Shown here one piece after another: positions 13,301 to 25,305 of a stretch of 64,000 nt of DNA. The notes beneath the pieces are model-generated. The model made no database searches, was not told the origin of the DNA, and was given only the letters and a program-made list of their open reading frames with translations. The stretch is from Psilocybe azurescens. Taxonomy: Eukaryota; Basidiomycota; Agaricomycetes; Agaricales; Agrocybaceae. The stretch covers positions 401,613-465,612 of the forward strand of contig JAJIRX010000667.1 in NCBI GenBank assembly GCA_023853785.1, read 5' to 3'. The translations under genes and the position numbers were made by a program. Each line of letters opens with the position of its first letter. Position 1 is the stretch's first letter.

Positions 13301-13834
13301 ATCTAGAGGCCTGCTTACGAGCTAGATGCTTGTTCAGCTCGGGAACTCGACGACAGCCCCTCAAGACAGACCCAGAAGTAGGGAACTGGGTGCCGACCTT
13401 TGTTTCATCTTATCTTGCTCTTGTCAGTGTACACGTCTATTCTTGCACCTTTACGAAAGATTGATTTGTTTACGATATTTTTCTCGATAAACAGCCTTTT
13501 TCTTACTAGCTATCTTGGGATATAAACTGATATACAGGTAAGTTGTTTGTTTTGCTTGTTATTGAATTTCTTTTTGTTTACTTTCAGATTATATTTGTAG
13601 AACTAGGATGGTCCCTCTTCGTGAAATGCAATTCGAAAGAGGACATATCCCTGAAATTCACGAGGAAGAGCCCACGACGCGTTGGGGTAGGCTTCTGGCA
13701 GTGCTTTTCTGAAAAGTGAATATCCACACGTTGTGTTCTCAACAGTAACCGTAGTCGTATTGTTCGTTTATGTGCTTTGGCGTCGTTACGTGCTGGGACG
13801 AAGGAACCTCGATCGCAATTACCATGCGGAATGA
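10361..13834 (+). CDS. Amino-acid permease (APC superfamily, YAT type)
   Basis: Proton-coupled amino-acid uptake transporter of the plasma membrane. The gene is cut into many short exons that can be joined at GT-AG sites without frame conflict over the parts checked: SIGGVIGTGLYIGTAT then ALRHAGPVGTLLVGF, GYMITGTVVWSV, ISIGEIVAFLPNVGGPV, LYVDPALGFALG, WNAWYNW, FAIGINCFGSRAYGEAEF, FKNWRDPGPF, SPFVIAMQYS, AAFVVSAFSAATSD, RFLYYLARCGHAP. These are the standard YAT landmarks, including the substrate-site GTGL loop in the first transmembrane helix. The C-terminus is a last helix (VTVVVLFVYVLWRRYV) and a basic tail ending NLDRNYHAE. The N-terminus is a Ser/Thr-rich cytosolic tail. Substrate range cannot be read from sequence. 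The start is the first ATG after the TATA box. It appears intact. Confidence 0.85.
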
Positions 13835-15570
13835 TACACTCAGAGGAAATGAAAGCGACAGGAGCATGGAGCTCGATGACGATCTAGGAGCATAACTGGG
13901 CTCGAACACGGCTGTAGCTTGCTTGGGAATATGCTGTACCGTTGTACTTGCGAAAATCACGAAGAGCTGGATCGAATTGCCTCAGCGCTACCATTGTGAT
14001 AAATGAAAGATAACCAACTCACAATAGTCCAGGGTGCTTCTTATGTACGTATAGACCACAAGAGTTCTGGTTGGTCGGGCATCCGGACTGCGTAATCCCT
14101 TATCGCGACAGCCTTCCCTTATCGTACCAAAGATTAACGCAGGGCCCCGCATAATGAGCCGCCTTTACCCGATAATCGAAATACTTCGCCTCTCAGAAGA
14201 GCACTCGTAAGTGGGGCCAGGGTGGACAGGGGTGAACAAATCGGTTACACTCACTGTGCTTGAGCCTGCAGGGCGTTTTGGTTGCAACCACACAACGAAT
14301 AGGGCTATAAAAAACTGAAAAGTTTATCGCGCTACCCAGGCTAAGAGTATGCAATGAGGCAGGACCGGAAGCAGGTGTTAAGGGCCCAATTCGGTTACTT
14401 CATGAGAGATCGACCGCGAACTAACGTCGAAGAAAGCCTATGCATCACGGTGCGGCATTCATTGTTATCTCGCGTAATGAGGCTTAGTAGGGCTTAGTAG
14501 ATTGACGGGATTTATCAGTGATAAATACGTAGCAAGCCATGTCCCCTTTTAAGCGATATGGGGTGCAAAATATTCCAAGGAAAGGTCGGGAGAACCAGGG
14601 CGCTGATTGCACTGAAGAGCCAGTGCAACGATAGCGCAATGTAGATATCCCATCGTCGGAATACTTCGGGAGGGCCAGGGTAACTTCGCAACGTGCAGAT
14701 ACTGTTGAAAAGTAAGGGTAATTTTGGCCAGAAATGGAGGCATCGTTCAGATAAGTAGAACACGACATGATTCGACAAGCAAAAATTAAGTTCCAGGTCA
14801 ATTCCAGGCAGCAGAAAGTGCGGTCTTCTTGCAAAGAACCGTTGCCCCTTTTGAATGGAGAGCTTGTCTAACCCGTGATAGTCCATGGTACTGTTGACCT
14901 TACTGGGAGGATTGCGTTAGAATACGATACGATGTGATGATAGGGAAAGGGAAAGAGCCATCATCGGAGATTTGAATGCCACACTTTATTTGGTGTACTA
15001 AGTTCTTCCCAAATTTATCCTTCTTTCTCGTCCTTCCACTGCCACGACAGTATGCTAAGTCTCTAAAACATGCTACCTGTTTCCTGCTATCAATACCTAT
15101 GGACTTCTACTTTTTCGGAGGAGAATTTCCGATGTTATTACAACGCGTTCGACTTGAATTCAAGTCAATGAAGTTCAATTGACTTTCAACATTCGGATGT
15201 AAGCACATTGAAATTGGGGGCCTATTGAATTGCAGTGGACAGCAAACGAAGGTGCTTCATATCGGGAATTTGCGCACCTGGCCTCGTTTGTTGCCAAGGG
15301 AGGGCCTAGCTAGCCAAAACCTAGCTATCGTTGCGTATTTTCTTGCCGTTTCCTCGCATAAATCGACAGCGTTGAGGTTAGCTTCATTCCCGCTTCATGC
15401 CATTACGAACAGCACGAGGCCGGTCCTGAAAACCTGACCTTCCGCATGGGCTCATGAATGAGTAGCTTCGGAAGTTCATTTATATCAGACCTAGATCTGC
15501 GGGCACCTGATTCTTTGCGATCTTTATTATATCTGTGCCACTCTATAGAGCCGACATAAGGATTTGGATG
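13835..15570. other. Intergenic, nothing recognised
   Basis: A 1.7-kb gap between the permease and the J-domain gene. The longest open frames (for example 14,484-14,886 on the minus strand) overlap one another in different frames and contain no family motif. No repeat or RNA gene was seen. Confidence 0.45.
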
Positions 15571-15577
15571 TATAAAT
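15571..15577 (+). promoter_or_regulatory. TATA box of the J-domain gene
   Basis: TATAAAT about 70 bp upstream of the first ATG of the J-domain gene (15,643), in a GC-richer context. Sequence and spacing only. Confidence 0.4.
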
Positions 15578-15642
15578 GGGAGGACGAGGGAACGTAGACG
15601 TGTCAATGATTTGCCGCCGCCTTCGTTCAGGGTCCTTTCCTC

Positions 15643-17153
15643 ATGCTTACCATGTCCGTACAAGACGCTTACCGCATCCTGGAAATCTTTGAAGGGGCCA
15701 ACCCAGATGAAATCAAGCACGCCTACAGGATTACGGTACTGATTTCTCAGAGTCCCTGGCAATGAGGATATGTTCATCGCCCTTTAGGCTTTGAAATGGC
15801 ACCCAGATCGCCAACATAACACTCACGATAAGGAGACATCGACCAGGCATTTCCTTGAGGTATGATCGGTTCCGATCTCCGTACTCTTCTCATATATTCT
15901 CATTTACAAATCTTTTTTCTTCTTACAGGTTACAAATGCATATAGGACTCTTGTAAGAGGAGGTTTCGTCAAGCCATACAATCCAACCATGGCCAAGGAC
16001 CGTCCCCCCATATACCCCGCCCCCTCCACTGGCCCACCAGACCAGCAGCGATTCTTCTGTTGTGTCACTGGATTCCTTTATTCACTTGGTTGCGTCGAGC
16101 AGCTCATCGCATACCTCGGCCCCGCCCAGTAACCGCTCATCGTGGAAGCAAGGCGTGCGCGAGCCTGTTGAAACTCTGGCCTCTCATTATCGCAACGTTC
16201 CAACTCGACCTCACACCTTCTACGAGGTGCCCACCAAAGGGGCGGGTACAGGCCCTGCTCTATATCGACCAACCACCCCTTCACCCCCATTCCTCGCAAT
16301 CCTGAACCAATTAAAGTCCGAGCGCCCCAGTCGCACCCACCAAAATCTCAAAAGGCCAATGGTTCTCCTCAAAGGTTAGGAAAACTTTAATTGATGCCAA
16401 CTATCAACATCTCATTTGGTTTTCATAGTGTGCCCCTCAAGTTACCCGCCCCCAACTTTCCTCACCCCCGAGGGCAACCATATTACAGCCATGCCGTACC
16501 AAAATCTCCCATGCCTCCATACACCATACCTCTCGTCTCCATCGGCCTTGGACTATCTGGAGAATGGGTCTACTCATTGTCAATCAGCCTCGAGGAGCTT
16601 TTCACAGGCAAACATTTTCGATTTGGCATATCTCGTTCATATTTGTCGGGTAAAGCCAAAAGCGTGGTCATTGAAATCGACATTCCCTCGGGATGTCGGC
16701 CGGGCACGCGCATTCTCTGCCGCAACGTGGGCCACGAGCACAAGCCGGGTATTTTCCAGGACATCGCTTTCATCATTGAGGAGGCGCCGCACGATCGATT
16801 TGTACGACTATTCGATGACCTTGTTATGGACGTTCGGCTGCCTTGGGTGGACAGTCTGCGTCGCCAGGGAGGAAAAGTCCCTTTCATGGGCATCGATGGT
16901 CGAAGCCTCATTATCCAGATCGACTATCCGAGGGACAAGAAGTTGGTTGGCCGTAGCATCATCAAGGGTGCCGGTATGCCTGTCAGAGAGCAGGGGAAAA
17001 TAGTTGGTAGAGGAGACTTGATTATTCAGTGCGTATTCGTTCATTCCCAGCTTCGAAACGTTTTCTAACCATTTATCCTTTGTTAGGTGGGAAATTCTAC
17101 CTCCCAAGACGAAGATACTGCACTTTGTGAAGAGGTTATGGGGAGGAAAGTGA
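15643..17153 (+). CDS. J-domain co-chaperone (Hsp40) with C-terminal DnaJ domain
   Basis: Hsp40 that would stimulate an Hsp70 ATPase. Exon 1 begins MLTMSVQDAYRILEIF (a second ATG is three codons in) and encodes helices I-II of the J domain. After a short intron comes ALKWHPDRQHN with the essential HPD; the J domain ends EVTNAYRTL. An intron of about 88 bp (15,953-16,040) then leads to a Ser/Pro-rich linker (SSDSSVVSLDSFIHLVASS...) instead of a Gly/Phe region. From about 16,580 the DnaJ C-terminal substrate-binding domain is clear: SLEELFTGKHFRF, VVIEIDIPSGCRPGTRI, FIIEEAPHDRFVR, then IIKGAGMPVREQGK and a last exon WEILPPKTKILHFVKRLW. There is no zinc finger, so it is class B (Sis1/DNAJB-like). 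Splicing of the linker around 16,380-16,600 is uncertain because two frames look plausible. Confidence 0.85.
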
Positions 17154-17455
17154 TACTTTTCACATACCGGATTTCATTATCTTTATCTCTCTTCGGGATT
17201 TGTATAATACTGTATCGTCAATGAATCAGAATAGACTTGAAATGTAAAATATGTAACATTAGCTAGACAGATTAGATAGAGAAATAGGCCTTATATGCTC
17301 CTAGTATACTGTATATGTACATATGATCTATATGATGATATGCTTTCTAAAATGAAAAAGCTATGATGCCTGTTAAAGTGGCGAAGCAGTGCTACAGTGT
17401 TCAAAAAGCGGTTGCCTTCCGTCTGCGGAAGAATCAGCAAAAAGCACAGGCACAG

Positions 17456-19187
17456 TCAAATATGATCAAGGTGTTGGCGATGGTTTGTATATACCGCACG
17501 CTGACGAGGGACGTTATGAGGAACCGTAAGATTGTGTGAGTAAATGTGCTCTCCTGCGATGGAAGTTGTCTCTTGCAAGTCTTCGCTTTTACATTCAATG
17601 GGGGTTTTTGTACCCTCTGAGGATGTCAATAGCGAGGTACTTCCGCAGTCCTGGTGCGATTTGTTTTCCATATTGTCGTGTATGGGTGCCAGGTCACCTG
17701 CCTGTGACCTTTGGCGACGTTCCAAGGCAGTGACAATGGACCACGCTGGAGCTAGTCTGTAAGCAATTCATAAATGTCAGGGAAGGCTGCACAGCAAGGT
17801 AAATTGACGTATGCTCACGCGACAAGGATCGCGGCAATCTGACTGTAAAAACAAAGTAAGGTAAGAAACTGCACGGATCTTGACAGGAACAGGTACAGGC
17901 TTACCCGAATGACCAGTCAGAGTTTTCGTCATGAACACAGTTTTTAGCGACTTGCATCTCGGAAGACACCAAGAATAGAACGGAAATCAAAAAGCCATAA
18001 CGTTGGCGGAAACTACCATGATCCGGCCTTTATCCAGCCGCAACTTGTCGCGCCACGTCAGGGGCAAGTCGAGGGGAGAGGTTGATCGGGACAGGACAGG
18101 GTGCACTGAAGGGCAACTGCTATAGACTAGAAGAATTCCCCATATCAGAGTAATGGCTAGATTGAAGAGAAGCCAAATAGGCCAGACGATGTACAAGTCG
18201 TGGTTGATACTACCTACGAAGAAAGGTTTTCCGAACAGCACTACGATGGTGCTTGGTATGCAGGCTTTTTGGTAGTATTCAGAATCGGTAAATAGCATGA
18301 TTGTCCATGCCCATTGTAATGCGACCTGAGGAAAGGCAGAGGTTTTTAGCATGTGTTTAATAGACCATGAGGGTGGCACATACCTGGGTAAGTAAAGCTA
18401 AAGACAACACGAGACGCTGTCGATGCACCCTTTGTTTCGGTAGTAAATTTGTTAGGGGTTCGGCATCAGCTATCAGAGTTTGCCCTTCTTCTCCATAAAT
18501 AGTGAGCACAAACGCTGGGTCGTCTCCAGACTGAGCACATAAATCGCGTTGTTCGTTTTCTTCAGAAGTATTTTGTCTCCACACGGTGCACATGGGTGCA
18601 ACAGCCAAGGAGACGATAGATGAGAAGGTTGCAAAGTTCAGAACGAGAGTGGCATGATATACTGATAGTTGTTTATTTCGTTTTTGAATCAGTGCAGGTA
18701 TGGTGACGGACGCCGTCAGGATAGCTGCTGTCCATGCTGAAAAAGAAGTAGCGTCAACAATGAAGCACCTGAGATGCTCCCAAACTGCATACATACATCC
18801 TTGAGTCGATTCCTCAGGGGAAGTTGTCACGAGAATGGCTTGTTCAAACTCAGTGCAAGACAGAAGGTTATAGCTCAATGCCAACTCACCTTGCAAGATA
18901 CTTGACAACCAAAACGCTGTTCGAACGCCAACCCCTGTAGTAGATAGAATTCAACTCGCTGCAAGTTCCACAAAAATTGGAGGCGCACCCGCGAGGTCTG
19001 CATTGGGACAAATCCCGTGGCACTGTTGAGCGGTATCCGCTGCACAATATAGAATCCAGAGAAAGGAATTTGAAAGGAGGGTTGAATCGTCAACCTTCAC
19101 ATCGAAGGAATGAGAAAAGCTTTGCGTTAGCTGCTCTCCGAGAGTTTCGTTGGTTGAAACTGGAAATGAAAAAGAGTTGCACGCCAT
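17456..19187 (-). CDS. Multi-pass membrane protein of a basidiomycete family, unknown function
   Basis: Minus-strand gene with several introns. The segment CPNADLAG joins GVGVRTAFWLSSILQ across a 55-bp GT-AG intron; this CxxDxxGxGVR-type start, followed by hydrophobic helices (FSAWTAAILTASVTIPALIQ, ATLVLNFATFSSIVSLAVA, LVLSLALLTQVCATLMV, LFNLAITLIWGILLVYS), is the layout of a membrane-protein family I recall from many Agaricomycetes with no assigned function. A hydrophilic tail rich in Ser, Glu and Asn (ending NHRQHLDHI) closes the protein at 17,456. I use ATG 19,187 because the frame upstream of it offers only a TTG. It is divergently arranged with the GMC oxidoreductase. The exact exon set is tentative. 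Confidence 0.55.
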
Positions 19188-19967
19188 GGGTAATTTCAAT
19201 ACGTGTTAAGTGTTTTTTTGCAGTTTTAAAGGCAACTTGTCAAGATGAGTGACTCAGAGCGGGTTTTTGACGATTATGCCAAAACGATAGTTCCTTCAGC
19301 GCCTCTTATCTTCCATACTAATGTACCCAGGCTGTCCTTGTCGAGTCGGAATCCCACTGACGTTGCCGGCTGTGTACTTGATGTTTCCGTTAGTTGTGAC
19401 ATTTAATGTAGAGAAGATAAATATAGAGGCTCTGACAAGAATCAGTAGGTCTGAGTATGTAGGTTAAAATACGGTTGAATACATGCACGATTTCCCCTGC
19501 CGGGCTCGAGCACCTAGCATTTAAATAGTAGTTCACATGATCGCGAACAACAGGCGTCATTTTCTCAGGCATCACTGCATCACTCAAGCACAACTGTTTT
19601 CACTTGGTTTTCACTTGTCGCGGAAAAGAACCCTGGCTATACATAGAGGGCCATAACTCTATGGAATACTCAGGCCAAAGTCGCGAAGATTTACTGAATC
19701 GCGTTTAAACGATCACTTAAGTACTCTACACAGATTATAGTACTATACTCTTTTAGGTCGCCCAGAATTCCAAATTCCCATGTTCAGCTATTTGTCTTCA
19801 CAGGATGCACCTAGACTTATCCCGACTTACCCAGACACCCTATTGGCACCTGAATGTGATTTCTGTTTCGTGGCTAAAGGAGTCTATTTTGAATCTTGAT
19901 CTTTAGTTCGCTTCCCCACACCAACCTGACCCCGCATATATACCAGGAGTTCTCAAGGTTATCCATT
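19188..19967. other. Divergent intergenic region
   Basis: 780 bp between the membrane-protein gene and the GMC oxidoreductase. An ATATATAC stretch about 30 bp before the GMC ATG is TATA-like but very close to the start codon. No gene or repeat recognised. Confidence 0.4.
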
Positions 19968-22735
19968 ATGAATGTGTCGTTCCCCACTCGAAGCATCGTT
20001 CTTGCGGGAGCAGCGCTCATCCTTTTGAAGCAAGCACACGCCGGAAAATTTGGAACTCAAGCGAATAAAGTCGTCCTAGTATCATCTCTTGCCATGGGTC
20101 TTCTCCTTCGTCAGCTTTTCGCTGGAACCAACAAGAAGTTAATCACCAATCCAACTAAAGTCGCAGGGAAGGATGCCGAAGAATACGATTTTATCATTGT
20201 CGGAGGAGGTGTGTAAACAAAAACGTATATGTATTTACAGCTTTCGTTATAATAGGGCGCCTTTTGTAGGCACGGCGGGGTGCGTCCTCGCTGCGCGGCT
20301 TTCAGAGGATCCTTCGGTGAAGGTTCTACTCTTGGAATCGGGAGTCAGGTATGTCGTAAGCCGCGAATGGATGAATTACCACTCAATCATATACTTTAGT
20401 GGAAAGAGCCTAATCCTGACCCGTATCCCTGTCGGGTTCTCCATGTTATTTAACACGAAGAATGTCTACAATCTATATACCGAACCTCAGTCAGGAGCTA
20501 AAGGCAAGAAAAAATATTGGCCTAGGGGTATGCATCAGTGCTTTTATATATTTGCTTGTTGCTGAATTAGAGTAACATGAATAGGCAAAATGTTGGGCGG
20601 ATGTGAGTCGTACGCGACATTCTCTCATTGATTCTGATGTCGTGTAGGCTCTTCTATCAACGCTCAGATGTACGTTGAATCCCATGTTAGCATCAATGTG
20701 CATCTGATATTTTGACACAGGGCGCAATACGGTTCGCCTGGCGATTTTGATCAGTGGGGCAATATCATCGAAGACGAAGCCTGGTCTTGGAAGAACTTCA
20801 GTAGGTGAGTATTATGAGCTTTTCTCAGAATTTGTCTCATAGTTCATATAGTTACTTCAAGAAATTCGAAAAATATGTCGATGATCCCGAATATCCAGAC
20901 GTTACCAGTAGTGTCAAGGGGACAAATGGACCAGTACGCGTAGGATACTTTAGCTCGGTCTCACAGGGCTCCAAAGACTTTATCACAGCCTGTACCAAAA
21001 TCGGAATCCCTTATAATCGGGATTTCCAATACCACAGAGGGGACAAGAGGTGTGAATAGGGTATGTGAACTGACTCCTTATCTTAATTGTTCTCTAAACC
21101 TTCTTTCAAGATCAGTAGGTGGATAATGGAGCATATGAAAATACGGAGACTTATTTTAATGAATAGTGACATACATCGATGAAACACGCACACGTGTCTC
21201 TTCTGAGTCCGCATATCTGACAGACGACGTTTTGGCGAGGCCCAATTTGAAAGTGGTCCTTCATGCCTCTGTCACAAAGATCATAACAGAGAAAGTCGGC
21301 GAAGACATCAAAGCCACGGCTGTCGAGTTCGCCAAAAACAGGGACGCTCGTCGTTACACAGTGCGCTCGAGGCGAGATATCATCGTAGCGTGAGTGACAT
21401 CACATGTGTATATCCTGATATCTTTTGAAGATGCAAATGGCGTTTGCTTATATAGTGCTGGAGCTGTCCATTCACCCCAAGTACACGTCTTTCAAGTTAT
21501 TCATACTTTCAGTCATACTAATCGCGATTATTTTCCTGCATAGATTCTCATGCTATCAGGAATCGGTCCAGCGGGGCATCTGGAAAAGGTCAAGGTCTCA
21601 ATAGTTCACAACCTTCCTGGTGTCGGCTCGAACCTTATCGACCATCCGGTCGTCGATGTCTACTTCAAAAACAAAGCCAACAATTCGCCAAAACACGTAA
21701 AACCGAATGGCATCCTCGAAGTTTTCAAACTGCTGGGCTCTACGTTCCAGTACCTGACATCACAAAGGGGCCCTTTGGCGACGAACGTAGGTTTGTTTAC
21801 TTCGATCTTGGCTACATCTACTGACAATATTTTTCAGTTCGGAGAATCGGCAGCTTTCTGCCGTAGTGACGACCCGGAGCTGTTCCCTGAGAGTGATTAT
21901 CCACCGAAACTCGCAGATAGCACCTCTCACGCAGAATCGCCTGATTTGGAGATTTTCACCACTCCGTTTGCATACAAGGTTCGATATATGCATCCTATTT
22001 ATCGATTATAATGGAGATACTCACAAGCTGGTTAGAACCATGGGGCGTTTATGTTCCCAATGCATACCTTCGCCCTACACGTTTGTTTGCTGCGGTAGGC
22101 TATTTTGATACATGCGATATTGAAAGTCAGAAGTCTTACGGATTGTCTAGACCCATGAGCAGAGGCACTTTGCGATTAAAGTCAGCAGACCCATTCGAAG
22201 ACCCGGTTATGGATCCCCAGTACGTTATATCCTGAAAATCATATCATGTAATGACATACAACGTTTGTCCCCAGATATCTGAGCGCGCAGGAAGATGTTG
22301 AAAGATTAAAGCGCGGTCTCAAGCTCATACTCAAGATCAGCAAACAGGAACCCCTCAAAGCCAGATTGGACCTCAACGACCCCAGTCCTCTTCTCGACAG
22401 CAAAATGGACGAAAAGACTGATGAGGAACTTGAGGAAATTGTGCGAGAGCGCGTCGAGACCTTGTACCACCCGGCGAGCACCTGCCGAATGGCTCCTCTC
22501 AAGGACGGCGGCGTCGTTGACTCAAGTCTGCGGGTTTATGGGATAAAAGGATTGAGAGTGTGCGATGCGTCTATTTTCCCTGAAATTGTTTCCGGGCATA
22601 CGGTACGTAATCTTTGTGCCCAATTTGTGATAATGATGTGTTAATGGATGATACATGTAGGCTGGTGCTGTACTTGCTAGCGCCGAACACCTCTCTGATA
22701 TCATTAAAGCTGAGATCCAGGCGTCAAAGGCCTAA
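19968..22735 (+). CDS. GMC oxidoreductase with hydrophobic N-terminus (apparent frameshift)
   Basis: FAD-dependent glucose-methanol-choline family oxidoreductase. The ATG at 19,968 starts a segment with two hydrophobic stretches ([31 protein letters not shown]), then the ADP-binding fold YDFIIVGGG...[13 protein letters not shown]...VLLLESG, GMC signature [29 protein letters not shown], and the C-terminal catalytic pair in YHPASTCRM and [15 protein letters not shown]. About a dozen introns. Between FQYHRG (about 21,038) and TYIDETR (21,167) the open frame meets TAG at 21,057-21,059; dropping one G of the GGGG at 21,039-21,042 gives the expected GTRGVNR. Splicing of the following intron is then also one base off, so two compensating changes may exist. 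Substrate unknown (alcohol, aryl alcohol or sugar). The gene may be intact with sequence errors, or a recent pseudogene. Confidence 0.78.
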
Positions 22736-22940
22736 ATCCATCGAAATCCCTTTTTGTATTTTCCGTCAAAAGTCCGCGGCATAGTGTTGTTGAAGAATGT
22801 AGCAGTGACCAGACTAATATATAGTCCCTTTTCTCCCATCTTTTCAGGCCCAAGACTGAAATTGGCGCGAGTTAATTAAGAAACTCTTCAGAAGAAAGAA
22901 AAAATTCTGCTCAAATCCAGCAATTACCCAGCCCTCAAGT

Positions 22941-24480
22941 TCATGGTTTATCGCGACCTATGTATTCTTTTTTCCCAAGTCCAGCAAATGAGTTTACGCT
23001 GGGCAACGCTAGCATCAAGGCAATCCTGCATTTATATGGCACAGAGCGTAGTCCGGGTTTTATATTCAGCACCTTGAGACGCCAGTTTGAGAAATCGCAA
23101 CGTGATATTTCACGCTGGAACTAGAGGGTTTACGTTCTTTAATCAAGGAGTTACTGCTTTAAGAACGATAACTTACAGGAGTGTCGTATAAATGTCGGTT
23201 GACGTTAATATGACCGTCTGGGCTCAGATATAGGAAGTGTAGAGTCCGGAGATCTGGCAAATTCCGAGACGTATAATGACAATTCTTTGAGCCGTAGATG
23301 TCCTCTGAATGGTTCGGCGAGTCTTTAGACGTTCAAGTTCTCAAGCGACTTGTTGAACCTCGATGGCCAAAGAGATTAAGGTGGTAGTGAAATTGTGGAT
23401 ATAGCATATTAAAGCGCCTTTGCGAGTAAGTGGGAAATTATATAGGTTTATGCGAAGGTGCCTTAGTTCTGGAAGAGAAACAGAGAAGCAATCTTGGGAG
23501 CAGAAGACACTGGCAGGCGGAAGATTGTTGGAATGGGACACAAGACCAATAGAAAGATTAATCAAGTGTTCGTATTGGGTTTACAAGAAACGGTGGAGAC
23601 CTTTTAGATCATATGGCCATCCCTGGAGAAGACTTGCTTGATATTAAAACGAGCCAAGCGGGGGAAGTGCTCCATACTGAGTAGGCACGGACGCTGACTG
23701 GACCTTAAACCATATTTTTGAGCGACGAGGAAGGAAAGGACGCTGTTAGGGAGGGTGTGACCGTCAGAGGTCGTGTAATCGGCGGGGCAGATATGAATCG
23801 ATAGTGTTTCGAGGTTGACCAAGGTTTCTCCGAGGATGGGAAGTGGAAACCGTGCCAAACCTTCCAAAAGGACCCTCAAATCTAGTGACCTCAAGCTGGA
23901 CCCCAAAGCTTTCCATCCAGGCCAAAGAGGTGGGAATGATATCACCTGAAACGCACGATGTTCCACAGGCATCAGTATCTCCACCACCAAGGATGTCAAG
24001 CTGGTCATGTTGCGCATGGTCTTCTCCAGATTACTCTTTGCCATATATTAGGGGCTGTGTCATGTTTGACTCTAATTTTACGAGCCCAGTGTCAGCAGGC
24101 AGAGGCGTGCCAATGCCATTAGACCCACCGATCACATTGTGCAGACCGAAGTACATGTATGCCTTCTTGCGTTCATGCTTTTTCTTTTTGGCTTGGATTC
24201 TGCTAGCATTCTGCAGAGGTCGCCAGGCTTCAGTGTGAACGCGCGCACTCGTGCTGCCAGGCTGGGATCTCTGTACGATATACCACATTTAATCTTCACA
24301 CACTAGACTCGCTTCGAAAGACAAGCAGGAGAGCCTTTGAGCACTTACATTAGTCAAGTCAAGCTCCAGTCGGTGTCTGTATTGGAAAATTCTCCTACGA
24401 AGCCCTTTTTGTAGCGTTCATCCAATGTGACGTTCAAGTTTAGAAGGCTACGATTAACTAGGTACAGCCTCTGGACTTAT
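22941..24480 (-). CDS. F-box/LRR-type protein (frame-disrupted)
   Basis: Minus-strand gene of the large agaricomycete F-box/LRR family, whose members serve as SCF ubiquitin-ligase adaptors. Readable pieces in order: QRLYLVNRSLLNLNVTL, HRLELDLTN, an intron, then TEAWRPLQNAS and YMYFGLHNVIG, then NLEKTMRNMTSLTSLVVEI, LPILGETLVNLETLSIHIC, VSLPELRHLRINLYNFPL, RLKELSLYVSEF, HFLYLSPDGHINV, and the C-terminal exon CDFSNWRLKVLNIKP ending GRDKP at 22,941. The leucine spacing fits irregular LRRs. The F-box itself would lie upstream of 24,480 and is not clearly seen. The frame breaks at about 24,031-24,040, where GKE is followed by a stop while the next frame continues NLEKTM. Either a sequence error or a decaying gene. 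Confidence 0.55.
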
Positions 24481-24793
24481 TCTGAGGTGATATATTGGGT
24501 TAAATGCATCTGCATTTCATAAGAAATGTCTGGGATGGTCTGGGGAAGATGGTGGCCTCCACGAGTAATCCATCAGGCGTTCAACAAAGAAACGCGGGGT
24601 GATAGATAGCATCTAATCACCGGACCGAGATATCTGCCATCAATTCTATTTTTAGCCTCTCCCCTCTGGAGCGTGCACGATTTGCAGATTCAAGTAACTG
24701 AGCGCTAAGGAAAAATGACAACGAGAGTAGAAGTAAGAAGCCCATAGAGCATAGAATCGTCAAGTATATATATTCTAGCTTCAAGACCATTGA

Positions 24794-25279
24794 TTATTCT
24801 CCAAGAAGCGCCACTTTTCCCAACTTTCCAATGCCTTTCAGTAGTGAACCCACCCCGGTCAATATCTCGCCAGTTGCACGTCCCACACCCGTCACTATCT
24901 CTCCAGCTGCATAGATTCCCAACCCAGCTAATGCTAATGGAGCCACAATAACCTTTAGGAGTCCTTTCCCTATTTCCTCCAAGGCATTCTCCCTTTCTTT
25001 CCCAGATGATTTGACGAACTCGTCAGCTTGACGTCGCCACTCTCGTCCGACGGATGGGTCGGGATGGAGGTCGGCCGCTTCTTTAAGAGTGGACGCTAGA
25101 TTCTCAGCGGAGTCAGATACTTTTGCTCGATAATTCGGATTGTTGGGAAAGGACGCTGCTTGTGCGCATGCATCCCTGTATAAGACCATCTGATGCTGGA
25201 GGGTATAGGTGATGGTTTTGAATTTCGGGTCGGAATTTGGTTGGTTATTGCCAGACGACCCTGGAGGAGATGAGGCCAT
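24794..25279 (-). CDS. Small protein with glycine-rich hydrophobic C-terminus, unknown function
   Basis: Single open frame of 161 residues from the ATG at 25,279. The N-terminus is Ser/Pro/Asn-rich, the middle (about residues 25-100) is helical and charged with a conserved-looking ADLHPDPSVGREWRRQAD, and the C-terminus has a run of Gly-spaced hydrophobic turns (LAGLGIYAAGEIVTGVGRA, then GEILTGVGSLLKGIGKL). The TGVG repeat spaced by 11 residues resembles a glycine zipper, which can insert in or associate with membranes. I do not recognise the family. No intron is needed. Upstream sequence to 25,305 is open in another frame but without support. Confidence 0.55.
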   Translation of the reverse strand: MASSPPGSSGNNQPNSDPKFKTITYTLQHQMVLYRDACAQAASFPNNPNYRAKVSDSAENLASTLKEAADLHPDPSVGREWRRQADEFVKSSGKERENALEEIGKGLLKVIVAPLALAGLGIYAAGEIVTGVGRATGEILTGVGSLLKGIGKLGKVALLGE

Positions 25280-25305
25280 AGTGCTTGTAGATCTAGGGGT
25301 TTCAA

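Noticed and set aside
10361..13834. Permease as a pseudogene because open frames are all short
   Set aside because: The short frames join through GT-AG introns in phase at every junction I checked and all family landmarks are present.
14484..14886. Two overlapping minus-strand frames in the 13.8-15.6 kb gap
   Set aside because: They overlap each other in different frames and show no motif or intron pattern.
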